NCBI GenBank assembly: GCA_910579485.1
Contig: CAJTVO010000049.1
Location: 1 to 22,357 of the forward strand
Direction of reading: 5' to 3'
Source: an uncultured Oscillospiraceae bacterium
GTDB lineage: Bacteria; Bacillota; Clostridia; Oscillospirales; Oscillospiraceae
DNA length: 22,357 nucleotides
The translations under genes and the position numbers were made by a program. Below the pieces are notes generated by a model, which worked only from the letters and a program-made list of their open reading frames with translations, did no database searches and had not been told where the DNA came from. Every line of letters starts with the position of its first letter. Position 1 is the stretch's first letter. This document shows positions 6,676 through 13,486 of the stretch, one piece after another.

Positions 6676-7692
6676 ATGTACTTCATTACGGGTGGGATCG
6701 GATTTCTGGGATGTCTGATCTTCATGATTCTTGTCATCTTATTCGCTGTGCGCAGGAAGCCGTGTACGGCGCCCCTCATTGCCATGTTCCTGTCGGTGCT
6801 CCTATTTTTAGGCAGCGGCTTTTTGTATACCAAGACCGACCCAAACCTGGGCGGCGGCCCCTTCTTGAAATTTCTGGTCCGCGACCGGACCGTCCCCCCA
6901 GATCTGGATGGCGAATGGCGGGAGAACAACGGCAGCGAGGAATCCTTTCACGGCGTCCTGATCTCCGGGAACACTATCGAGATATACTGGGTCTCCGAGG
7001 GCGGTCAAGCCGCCTCCCTCTACTGGGCGGGCAGCTACACGCCCCCGCCGGACGGCAAGGAGCCCTATACCTGGGTCTCCGAGAATGACGTGACCCGCAC
7101 CTCCGCCGCCCAGCTGGCCTCCGGAGAGCGCACCAAAACCTTTACTTATCAGAACGGCATCCTCTCCTACTCCGCCAGCGTCCTGGGCGTGTCCACCACC
7201 ATTGAGGCCATCAAGCGTCCCTGGCAGCCCACGGAGGACGAGGAGGGCAATCTGGTGGTACCGCCTGCGGACGACATCGTGGAGGTACCGCCTCCTCCCT
7301 CCTCCGGCATTCTGGGCGATTACAACGCCTCCATCGGCCGGGCCGTGCTCGCCGCCGACAGCGAGGGCAATCCCGCCATCGTCATCACCTACTCCTGGAC
7401 CAACAACGGCGAAGAGCCCGCCAGCGCCATGATGAAGATGCTGGAAAAGGCCTATCAGGACGGGGTCCAGCTTACCGCCGCCGTGATGGGCGAGGATTCC
7501 GGTTATCCCCTGGAGGTCCGTACCCAGGAGGTAGCCCCCGGCGCCACGGTGGATATCCCCTGCGCCTTCACCCTGGCAGATGACACCGCCCCGGTGGAGT
7601 TCGAGCTCTCAGAGCTCTTCAGCCTTACCAACGACGTCTTGGCCAGGACCTACGATTTGGCCGCTATTCAGCCGGAAGAGCCGGAAGAATGA
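6676..7692 (+). CDS. Membrane-anchored protein with C-terminal DUF5067-like domain
   Basis: The 338-residue product has two adjacent hydrophobic helices (about residues 3-24 and 33-50) with RRK between them. Most of the protein then probably lies outside the membrane. The middle part (about 75-180) begins LDGEWRENNGS and is a beta-rich region recalling lipocalin-like small domains. A Pro-rich linker (VEVPPPPSSG) leads to a C-terminal domain (about 210-335) with VITYSWTNNGEEPASAM, AYQDGVQL and VAPGATVDIPCAFTL, the pattern of DUF5067, an immunoglobulin-like domain of Gram-positive surface proteins with unknown function. The start ATG has an AAAGGGGA site. The gene is monocistronic between its own promoter and a strong hairpin. 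The domain call is by pattern and could be refined. Confidence 0.75.
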   Translation: MYFITGGIGFLGCLIFMILVILFAVRRKPCTAPLIAMFLSVLLFLGSGFLYTKTDPNLGGGPFLKFLVRDRTVPPDLDGEWRENNGSEESFHGVLISGNTIEIYWVSEGGQAASLYWAGSYTPPPDGKEPYTWVSENDVTRTSAAQLASGERTKTFTYQNGILSYSASVLGVSTTIEAIKRPWQPTEDEEGNLVVPPADDIVEVPPPPSSGILGDYNASIGRAVLAADSEGNPAIVITYSWTNNGEEPASAMMKMLEKAYQDGVQLTAAVMGEDSGYPLEVRTQEVAPGATVDIPCAFTLADDTAPVEFELSELFSLTNDVLARTYDLAAIQPEEPEE

Positions 7693-7699
7693 GAGAAAA

Positions 7700-7734
7700 G
7701 CACCGCCCGGAGCATACTCCGGGCGGTGCCTTTT
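7700..7734. terminator. Bidirectional rho-independent terminator
   Basis: GCACCGCCCGGAG and CTCCGGGCGGTGC form a perfect 13-bp stem around a CATA loop (7700-7729), followed by CTTTT on the plus strand; AAAAG before it gives the matching tail on the minus strand. It separates the convergent DUF5067 and DUF4364 genes. Confidence 0.9.
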
Positions 7735-8260
7735 ACAGGTCTCCTCCGTAGAGGTCCGCCAATATCTTGGCGTATATCTTCTCCGCTCCCTCCCGGAAGC
7801 GCTTTTGCAGCTCCAGCGCCATGTCCTGCCGGGTGACCAGCAGCCGCAGGTTCATCAGCTCGTCCAGCTCGTCGCTGAGGGACAGGGAAACCTCGTATCC
7901 CCCTTTCTCCCGGGGCCGGAGGTCGGCCTTGACCAGGGCGCGGCGTTTGAGCTGCTCGTTGCACAGCGTCAGCTTCTGCTCCGCCGCCATCCGAACGGAA
8001 TAGGGCAGGCTGCTCTCGCACACGGCGCTGTTGCGCCGGCCCTTGTCCGTGATGGCGTACAGGCCGTCCGACAGGGCCATGTGCTCTGTGCGCACCAGGT
8101 CCGCCAGACACTCGGAGAAGCCGAAGTAGTCCACGCCGCCGTCGCACATGGCCACCTCCTGCAGGGTCTCGAAGGGGACCGGCTCCACCACCCGGGACGC
8201 GATGTAAAGGATGAGGAACTTGATCTCCAGCTTGCCGCTGATAAAACCGAACGCAGCCAT
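7733..8260 (-). CDS. DUF4364 family winged-helix protein
   Basis: The 175-residue product has the layout of DUF4364 (PF14277). An N-terminal helical winged-helix region includes GKLEIKFLILYIASRV, FGFSECLADLVRTEHM and the wing-like YAITDKGRRNS. The C-terminal half is charged and helical, ending DLYGGDL. Members are clostridial, probably DNA-binding, and otherwise uncharacterised. The ATG at 8260 is chosen because it has a GCAGGAGG site about 8 bases upstream and gives the normal family length; the frame stays open further upstream but only through the promoter and leader hairpin. It is a single-gene unit, divergent from the Cys-rich protein gene. Confidence 0.85.
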   Translation of the reverse strand: MAAFGFISGKLEIKFLILYIASRVVEPVPFETLQEVAMCDGGVDYFGFSECLADLVRTEHMALSDGLYAITDKGRRNSAVCESSLPYSVRMAAEQKLTLCNEQLKRRALVKADLRPREKGGYEVSLSLSDELDELMNLRLLVTRQDMALELQKRFREGAEKIYAKILADLYGGDL

Positions 8261-8299
8261 AGCACGCCTCCTGCACGTCAAGAATAGAATGGTCCAGTT

Positions 8300-8333
8300 A
8301 TACCGCCGGCGCAGAAGCGCCGCCGCGGTATAG
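8300..8333. repeat. Long inverted repeat in the DUF4364 leader
   Basis: TATACCGC-CGGCGC and GCGCCG-CCGCGGTATA pair around AGAA with a 2-base bulge, making a very stable hairpin of about 14 bp. It lies between the predicted transcription start (near 8351) and the DUF4364 ribosome site. It could be an RNA control structure or an operator. DUF4364 itself might bind it, which is speculation. Confidence 0.6.
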
Positions 8334-8357
8334 CAGGGACGATATCCGTCTATGGAC

Positions 8358-8386
8358 ATTATACCCGTTCCGGCGAAATTTGTATA
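8358..8386 (-). promoter_or_regulatory. Promoter of the DUF4364 gene
   Basis: On the minus strand TATACA (8386-8381), 17 bases, then a perfect TATAAT (8363-8358). The -35 box matches the consensus at 4 of 6 positions. Confidence 0.7.
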
Positions 8387-8397
8387 GCCCGAATTTT

Positions 8398-8425
8398 CAC
8401 CACCCGGTCCGGGGCGCATAGACTG
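8398..8425 (+). promoter_or_regulatory. Possible mother-cell sporulation (sigma-K-like) promoter
   Basis: No sigma-A boxes were found before the Cys-rich gene. The sequence has CAC (8398-8400), 16 bases, then GCATAGACTG with CATA at 8417-8420. The published B. subtilis sigma-K consensus is roughly AC, 16-17 bases, CATANNNTA; the last base differs here. Short motifs like this also occur by chance. Confidence 0.35.
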
Positions 8426-8487
8426 GAATGAAGGCAGGACGCCTTCCCAACAACAGAGAAACCAATGTTTCGATTAGGAGGTTTATT

Positions 8488-9330
8488 ATGCCTGAACGCA
8501 TGGCTCCCGGCCCCGTTTCCGGTATGAGGGATAACTGTGAGGCCGTTTGTATCCATACCAAGAAGATCTTTGACAGCTGCCGGGATAAGGACTGCATCGA
8601 AGATCTCCGCTTCTACCCCACTACCGCGGGGCAGGACGTACTCAGCCGCGCCCAGACTGTGAAGGGCGGCAAGGCGGAGCTGCTTTATACGTACATTGAC
8701 GTGGAACCGGTGGCCTTCAACCGGGGCTTTTACACGGTGGATATGCGCTTTTTCTACCGCGTGACCCTGAACGCCTACTGCTCCTGCCCCCGGCCCATCG
8801 AGGTAGAAGGCCTGTGCGTCTTCGACAAGCGGGTCATCCTCTTCGGCAGCGAGGGCAACGCCAAGATCTTCTCCTCCGAGATGCGCGTGGACTGCATGGA
8901 CCGCCAGCTGCTGGAGCAGAGCAACCTGCCCACCGCCGTCGTGGAGACCGTGGACCCCATCGTCCTGGACGCCAAGCTGGTGGAATGCTGCGAGAACCGC
9001 TGCTGCGACTGCGACGTGTGCGAGATCCCCTCCTGCGTGTGCCAGTGCTTTGGCTGCGAGCTGACCATGGGCGATGAGTACCGCCGCGCCTTCGTCACGC
9101 TGGGCCAGTTCTCCATCATCCGTCTGGAGCGGGATACCCAGCTGCTGATCCCCGTGTACGACTACTGTATGCCCGACAAGGACTGCTCCTGCGGCGGCTG
9201 CGCCAGCGAGGACCCCTGCGAGCTGTTCCAGAACATCAGCTTCCCCGTTGACGAGTTCTTCCCCCCCAACAGCCTGACCAGCGCCTGCGACTACGAGGGC
9301 GCCAAGCAGCACTGCTGCTGCTGCCACTGA
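8488..9330 (+). CDS. Extremely cysteine-rich conserved protein, possible spore coat component
   Basis: No named family is recognised. The 280-residue product contains 28 cysteines (10%). They occur as CEAVC plus SCRDKDC near the N-terminus, a dense block ECCENRCCDCDVCEIPSC followed by VCQCFGC around residues 170-192, a DCSCGGC segment, and a terminal HCCCCH. Between these lies an ordered region (LYTYIDVEPVAFNRGFYTVDMRFFYRV) that looks like a beta-rich domain. There is no signal peptide or membrane helix. A cytoplasmic protein this rich in Cys fits a disulfide-cross-linked spore coat or crust protein, or a metal binder; coat is favoured by a sigma-K-like promoter, but this is inference. The ATG at 8488 follows TAGGAGG by 5 bases; an upstream in-frame ATG at 8428 has no ribosome site. 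A terminator follows the stop. Confidence 0.85.
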   Translation: MPERMAPGPVSGMRDNCEAVCIHTKKIFDSCRDKDCIEDLRFYPTTAGQDVLSRAQTVKGGKAELLYTYIDVEPVAFNRGFYTVDMRFFYRVTLNAYCSCPRPIEVEGLCVFDKRVILFGSEGNAKIFSSEMRVDCMDRQLLEQSNLPTAVVETVDPIVLDAKLVECCENRCCDCDVCEIPSCVCQCFGCELTMGDEYRRAFVTLGQFSIIRLERDTQLLIPVYDYCMPDKDCSCGGCASEDPCELFQNISFPVDEFFPPNSLTSACDYEGAKQHCCCCH

Positions 9331-9363
9331 CCGGCAGACAACAAAAGCGCTGAAATGACCCGG

Positions 9364-9392
9364 GCCCCCGCAGGAAAACCGCCTGCGGGGGC
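9364..9392 (+). terminator. Terminator of the Cys-rich protein gene
   Basis: GCCCCCGCAGG and CCTGCGGGGGC form an 11-bp stem with a 7-base loop. TTGATTTGCTCATTTTT follows, an interrupted T tract. Confidence 0.75.
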
Positions 9393-9423
9393 TTGATTTG
9401 CTCATTTTTCCCCAAACCGCCTC

Positions 9424-9451
9424 TTGCACTTTTCCGCCAGTGTGATACAAT
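9424..9451 (+). promoter_or_regulatory. Promoter of the Xaa-Pro aminopeptidase gene
   Basis: TTGCAC (9424-9429), 16 bases, then TACAAT (9446-9451). Start of transcription is expected near 9458; the GGAGG ribosome site is at 9503-9507. Confidence 0.7.
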
Positions 9452-9516
9452 ATCCCCAGCGCAATGCACGGGCCGCTCCCAGGCGGGCCGGATCAAAAAT
9501 ATGGAGGCGTTATATC

Positions 9517-10758
9517 ATGACGGCAGAATTTTACACCAATAACCGGGAGCGTTTGCTGGACAAGCTGGAAGGGACCGGCGTGATCCTGCTGTACTCCGGG
9601 AAGGCCCCGGTGAAGAGCAACGACCAGGACATGTCCCCCTTCTCCGTGAACCGGAATTTCTACTACCTCACCGGCATCGACACCCAGAACGTGTGGCTGC
9701 TGCTGGCCAAGACAAAGAACGGGACACGGTCATGGCTGTTCATTGACGAACCGGACGAGGAGATCATCAAGTGGAACGGCAAGATGCTGACCAAGGAGCG
9801 GGCCTCCGAGCGCAGCGGCCTGAAGGTCTCCAACATCCAGTACATGCAGGATTTCGAGCGGTATACCGCCATGTATCTCTCCAACAATCTGACGGACGTC
9901 TACTTCTCCCTGGACCGCCGGTCCATGCTCGCCCCGCCCACCCGCGCGGAGGAGCTGGCTAGGACCGTCCGTGAAAAATTCCCCATGGCGCAGATCAGGA
10001 ACGTCGCCCCCATGATCTCCTCCCTCCGGGCCATCAAGACCCCCGAGGAGATCGAGTGCATCCGCAAGGCGGGAGACGTGACCATCGAAGCCCTCAAGCG
10101 GATGCTCCAGACCGCCCGCCCCGGCGACTACGAGTACCAGTGGGCCGCCGACTACGAGCACTACGTGGCCCGCAGCGGCCTGCGCCACGGCTTCGAGACC
10201 ATCGCCGCCTCCGGCGAAAACGCGGTGATGCTCCACTACTCCGATAACGACTGCGTTACCAAGGACGGGGACCTGCTGCTGGTGGACCTGGGCGCGGAGT
10301 ACCAGTATTACTCCGCCGACGTCTCCCGGACCTTCCCCGTGGGCGGAAAGTTCACGGACCGGCAGAAGGAGCTGTTCACCATTGTCCGGGAGGCCATGGA
10401 CCTGGCCCGGGACAAGATGCGCCCCGGCATCGAGACCAAGGAGTCCAATCAGGCGGTGGTAGACTTCTACAAGAAGGCCCTGCGCTCCGCCAAGCTCATC
10501 AACGACGACAGCGACGTGCGCAAGTACTACTACCACGGCGTCTCCCACTCCCTGGGCCTGGACACCCACGATCCCTGCGACCGCACGGTCTACGAGCCCG
10601 GCATGGTCATCACCTGCGAGCCCGGCCTCTACGTGGCGGAGGAGGGCATCGGCATCCGTCTGGAGAACGACATTCTGGTGACCGAGGGCGCGCCGGAGGA
10701 TCTGGTGGGCAACCGCCTGCTGAACATCGAGGAGATCGAGGCCCTGATGAAGAGGTAA
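9517..10758 (+). CDS. pepP: Xaa-Pro aminopeptidase (peptidase family M24B)
   Basis: The enzyme removes N-terminal residues that precede proline, using a two-metal pita-bread active site; it is cytoplasmic. The 413-residue product has the aminopeptidase P N-terminal domain (SVNRNFYYLTGID at about 43-55) and a C-terminal M24 domain. All five metal ligands are visible: D257 in LLVDLG, D268 in SADVSRTF, H344 in HGVSHSLGL, E368 in TCEPGLY and E383 in IRLEND. The ATG at 9517 follows GGAGG by 9 bases and begins MTAEFYTNNRERLL. An upstream GC-rich extension of the frame carries the promoter and is not coding. A phosphotransferase remnant with its own ribosome site begins 15 bases after the stop. Confidence 0.95.
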   Translation: MTAEFYTNNRERLLDKLEGTGVILLYSGKAPVKSNDQDMSPFSVNRNFYYLTGIDTQNVWLLLAKTKNGTRSWLFIDEPDEEIIKWNGKMLTKERASERSGLKVSNIQYMQDFERYTAMYLSNNLTDVYFSLDRRSMLAPPTRAEELARTVREKFPMAQIRNVAPMISSLRAIKTPEEIECIRKAGDVTIEALKRMLQTARPGDYEYQWAADYEHYVARSGLRHGFETIAASGENAVMLHYSDNDCVTKDGDLLLVDLGAEYQYYSADVSRTFPVGGKFTDRQKELFTIVREAMDLARDKMRPGIETKESNQAVVDFYKKALRSAKLINDDSDVRKYYYHGVSHSLGLDTHDPCDRTVYEPGMVITCEPGLYVAEEGIGIRLENDILVTEGAPEDLVGNRLLNIEEIEALMKR

Positions 10759-10773
10759 ACGGAGGTACCGTCT

Positions 10774-11155
10774 ATGTCTGACTCCAACCGCCTCCCTGCT
10801 GGACGCCGCCGGACCGCCCCGCCTGCTCCACACCGGCCTGTGGGAAGGCAACGTGCCCCTGGACCGGGACACCCACGCCATCCTGGCGCTGATCGACGGC
10901 GACCGGGCGGTCTACGGGGACCCGGACTTCGAGTTTGCCAGCTCCTGGATGGACGTCCCCGCCCTGCTGGAGGGCTACGGCGTCGATCCGTCGGAGGACA
11001 TCTCCCCGGACCGGAGGAAGCGCCGGACCCTGTACCGTCTGTTTTACGCCCTTTTGGAGGCCTACACCTCCTTTGAAAAGTACGGAGACCGGTCTCCATA
11101 TGACAACAGCACATCACATATCAAGAGCCTGCTGGCGGAACTGGACAGCCTGTAG
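10774..11155 (+). pseudogene. Remnant of an APH-type phosphotransferase (kinase) gene
   Basis: A GGAGGT site and ATG (10774) are followed by only about five sensible codons (MSDSN). The recognisable protein then continues in another frame from about 10793 to 11155. That frame reads SLLDAAGPPRLLHTGLWEGN, then ALIDGDRAVYGDPDFEFASSW and a helical C-terminus, the C-terminal part of the aminoglycoside phosphotransferase superfamily (Brenner-type HxDxxxxN and IDxDRAxxGDP motifs). Roughly the first half to two thirds of a normal gene (about 280 residues) is missing, and the catalytic Asp of the HxD motif is Gly here. The picture is one internal deletion that left the ribosome site and 3' end. A GTG at 10853 could still start a 100-residue fragment, but function is unlikely. 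Confidence 0.75.
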
Positions 11156-11196
11156 CCCCCTCCCCCGCAGGCCGTATAAAAGGAGGAACACCCATC

Positions 11197-11649
11197 ATGA
11201 AACTCGCCGAAGCGCTCCAGCTGCGCGCGGACCTGCAAAAGCGGATGGAGCAGCTGGCCAGCCGGTTATATGACAACGCCACCATTCAGGAGGGCGAACG
11301 CCCCGCAGAGGACCCGGCGGGGCTGCTGGCGGAGTATGAGGACTGCGCCAACCAGCTGGAGGACCTGATGGCCCGGATCAACCGGACCAACTGCGAGACG
11401 AAGACGGACCGGGGCACCCTGACGGAGCTGCTGGCCCGCCGGGACTGCCTGAAAATGCGGGTGGAGACCTATCGGAACTTCCTGACCTCCGCCAGCAGCC
11501 TCACCCGCCGGGCCACCCGGTCGGAGATCAGGATCATGAGCGCGGTGTCCGTACCGGAGTACCGGAAAAAGGCGGACGCCCTGGCCCGGGAGCTGCGGGA
11601 GACGGACAACGTCATCCAGTCCGCCAACTGGACCACCGAGCTGCTGTAA
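11197..11649 (+). CDS. DIP1984 family protein
   Basis: The 150-residue product begins MKLAEALQLRADLQKRMEQL and contains ARINRTNCETK, RGTLTELLARRD and a C-terminal NVIQSANWTTELL. These are hallmarks of the DIP1984 family (DUF6847, sometimes annotated septicolysin-like). It is mostly charged helix and likely a coiled coil, with no signal peptide. The role is unknown; the septicolysin label is historical and should not be taken as evidence of toxin activity. The ATG has AAAGGAGG about 9 bases upstream. It lies 41 bases after the phosphotransferase remnant and may share the pepP transcript. Confidence 0.9.
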   Translation: MKLAEALQLRADLQKRMEQLASRLYDNATIQEGERPAEDPAGLLAEYEDCANQLEDLMARINRTNCETKTDRGTLTELLARRDCLKMRVETYRNFLTSASSLTRRATRSEIRIMSAVSVPEYRKKADALARELRETDNVIQSANWTTELL

Positions 11650-11776
11650 CGCGGCGGGATCTGTCAAGCCGGTAGCCGTACCGGGGCGAATGCGGCCTCT
11701 CCCGGACGAGAATGGAGCCGGGCGTGATCCTGCGAGGGGGTCAAAACAGTGGACGCGGGCCGGGACGCCTGCGGGG

Positions 11777-11793
11777 CGGGGTTCGAATCCCTG
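11777..11793 (+). other. tRNA T-arm-like motif
   Basis: CGGGG-TTCGAAT-CCCTG has the 5-bp stem and canonical 7-base loop of a tRNA T arm. No matching D arm or anticodon arm was found upstream at tRNA spacing, and no CCA follows. It may be a tRNA relic, an attachment-site trace, or part of a folded RNA. Confidence 0.4.
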
Positions 11794-11884
11794 CTTCACA
11801 ACGTATGTCCAGCACGGTAACATCCGTATCACTTCTGCATACAACGCACGACCACGCATAGACCGGCACGGCGAGGGCGGGAAC

Positions 11885-11923
11885 GGGGACACGGACCTGT
11901 CCCCCGGAACGGGGCGCAGGTCC
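11885..11923 (+). repeat. Two mutually exclusive hairpins
   Basis: GGGGACA (11885-11891) pairs with TGTCCCC (11898-11904). GGACCTG (11893-11899) pairs with CAGGTCC (11917-11923), with CCCC/GGGG pairing inside. The two share bases 11893-11904 and cannot form together. They lie just upstream of the proS promoter, so they are not in its leader. Confidence 0.5.
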
Positions 11924-11927
11924 CGGC

Positions 11928-11956
11928 TTGACAGACCGCGAAAAGACGGATACAAT
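11928..11956 (+). promoter_or_regulatory. Promoter of proS
   Basis: Perfect TTGACA (11928-11933), 17 bases, then TACAAT (11951-11956). Start of transcription near 11963 gives a leader of about 44 bases. This is too short for a T-box, and no T-box sequence is seen. Confidence 0.88.
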
Positions 11957-12006
11957 AGATGACCAGTGAACGACCCATATTTGAATCAATTCAGGAGAGA
12001 AAGACT

Positions 12007-13449
12007 ATGGCTAAGGATCAAAGACAGGTGGACGCCATCACCGCCCGTGATGTGGACTTCACCCAATGGTTTACCGACGTATGCAAAAAGGCGGAGCTCA
12101 TCGACTATTCCAGCGTGAAGGGCATGTTCATCTACCGCCCCTACGGCTACGCCATCTGGGAGAACATGCAGAAGGAGCTGGACCGGCAGTTCAAGGCCAC
12201 GGGCCACGAGAACGTTGCCATGCCCATGCTCATTCCCGAGAGCCTGCTGCAAAAGGAGAAGGACCACGTGGAGGGCTTCGCCCCCGAGTGCGCCTGGGTC
12301 ACCTACGGCGGCAGCGAGAAGCTGGAGGAACGCTACTGCATCCGCCCCACCAGCGAGACCCTGTTCTGTGAGCACTATAAGAACATCATCCACTCCCACC
12401 GTGACCTGCCCAAGCTGTACAACCAGTGGTGCAGCGTCCTGCGCTGGGAGAAGACCAGCCGTCCCTTCCTGCGCCACCGGGAGTTCCTGTGGCAGGAGGG
12501 CCACACCATGCACGCCACCGCTCAGGAGGCCGTTGAGGAGACTGTGCGGATGCTGAACGTCTACGCGGACTTCTGCGAGAATTACCTCGCCATGCCCGTG
12601 ACCCGAGGCCGGAAGACCGACAAGGAGAAGTTCTCCGGAGCCGAAGATACCTACTGCGTGGAGTGTATGATGCACGACCGCAAGGCCCTCCAGGCGGGCA
12701 CCAGCCACTACTTCGGCGACGGCTTCGCCAAAGCCTTCGACATCACCTTCACCGGCGCGGACAACCAGCTCCACCATCCCCATCAGACCAGCTGGGGCGT
12801 CAGCACCCGTCTCATCGGCGGCATCATCATGACCCACGGCGATGACAACGGCCTGGTGCTGCCCCCCCGCGTGGCGCCCATCCAGGTGGTTGTCCTCCCC
12901 ATCGCCCAGCACAAGCCCGGCGTCATTGAAGCCGCCCAGGGCCTGAAGGACCGCCTGGAAAAGGCAGGCATCCGCGTAAAGCTGGACGACAGCGACAAGG
13001 CTCCCGGCTGGAAGTTCGCGGAGTATGAAATGCGGGGCGTGCCTCTCCGTGTGGAGATCGGCCCCAAGGACATGGAAAAGGAGCAGTGCTGCATCGCCCG
13101 CCGGGATACCGGCGAGAAGGCATTTGTCCCCCTGGCCGAGCTGGAGAGCACTGTGGCGAGGCTCCTGGATGAAATTCACGACAACATGTTCGCCATGGCG
13201 AAAAAGAATCTGGAGGACAACACCTTCTTCGCGGACACCTGGGAAGAGGTCAGGGCGCTGGTAGAGAAGAACAGCGGCGGCTTCGTCCATACCAAGTGGT
13301 GCGGCTCTCTGGACTGCGAGCTGGCCATGAAGGAGAAGGTGGGCGTCACCTCCCGCTGTATGCCTCTGGACCAGTCCGGAACCTCCGGCAAGTGCCCGGT
13401 GTGCGGCAAGGAGTGTACCACGGATATCATCTGGGGCGTAGCGTATTAA
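12007..13449 (+). CDS. proS: Prolyl-tRNA synthetase, archaeal/eukaryote-like type
   Basis: The enzyme charges tRNA-Pro with proline as a class II synthetase. The 480-residue length, the lack of the long bacterial editing insertion and the C-terminal zinc-type domain place it in the archaeal/eukaryote-like (ProS type 3) group, which is common in Clostridia. Visible signatures are YSSVKGMFIYRPYGYAIWE, RPTSET, motif 2 RWEKTSRPFLRHREFLWQEG, motif 3 STRLIGGIIMTHGDDNG and the C-terminal SGKCPVCGKEC ending in Tyr. The ATG at 12007 follows AGGAGAG by 7 bases. It is monocistronic between its own promoter and a strong terminator. The promoter's -35 box comes from the inverted repeat of the element immediately upstream. 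Confidence 0.97.
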   Translation: MAKDQRQVDAITARDVDFTQWFTDVCKKAELIDYSSVKGMFIYRPYGYAIWENMQKELDRQFKATGHENVAMPMLIPESLLQKEKDHVEGFAPECAWVTYGGSEKLEERYCIRPTSETLFCEHYKNIIHSHRDLPKLYNQWCSVLRWEKTSRPFLRHREFLWQEGHTMHATAQEAVEETVRMLNVYADFCENYLAMPVTRGRKTDKEKFSGAEDTYCVECMMHDRKALQAGTSHYFGDGFAKAFDITFTGADNQLHHPHQTSWGVSTRLIGGIIMTHGDDNGLVLPPRVAPIQVVVLPIAQHKPGVIEAAQGLKDRLEKAGIRVKLDDSDKAPGWKFAEYEMRGVPLRVEIGPKDMEKEQCCIARRDTGEKAFVPLAELESTVARLLDEIHDNMFAMAKKNLEDNTFFADTWEEVRALVEKNSGGFVHTKWCGSLDCELAMKEKVGVTSRCMPLDQSGTSGKCPVCGKECTTDIIWGVAY

Positions 13450-13456
13450 GAACTGA

Positions 13457-13482
13457 GGGCGGGCCGTCAGGCCCGCCCTTTT
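13457..13482 (+). terminator. Terminator of proS
   Basis: GGGCGGGCC and GGCCCGCCC form a 9-bp stem with a GTCA loop, followed by TTTT. The minus-strand GreA-like gene ends directly after it and may use the same stem, though its tail is poorer. Confidence 0.88.
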
Positions 13483-13486
13483 GCTG

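Larger units (their letters stand above)
11660..11935. mobile_element. MITE-like non-coding element with 13-bp terminal inverted repeats
   Basis: The gene-free region between the DIP1984 gene and proS is bounded by TCTGTCAAGCCGG (11660-11672) and its perfect reverse complement CCGGCTTGACAGA (11923-11935). The 250 bases between them hold several stems: CCGGTA-GCCG-TACCGG next to the left end, CCCGG..CCGGG, GCGGGC..GCCTGC, a tRNA-like T arm (11777-11793) and two competing hairpins at 11885-11923. No transposase or plausible gene is inside. No clear target-site duplication flanks the repeats, and no second copy is in the window, so mobility is inferred from shape only. The right repeat contains the TTGACA used as the proS -35 box. 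It could alternatively be a structured RNA locus. Confidence 0.45.

Noticed and set aside
8428..8487. Upstream ATG at 8428 as start of the Cys-rich protein
   Set aside because: It has no ribosome site, would lie at or before the predicted transcription start, and the ATG at 8488 has an ideal TAGGAGG.
11650..11800. A complete tRNA gene
   Set aside because: Only the T arm fits; no D arm, anticodon arm or acceptor stem with normal spacing can be built, and the span to a possible 5' partner is far over tRNA length.
11963..12006. T-box riboswitch controlling proS
   Set aside because: The leader from the predicted start is only about 44 bases and lacks the conserved T-box sequence and a terminator.
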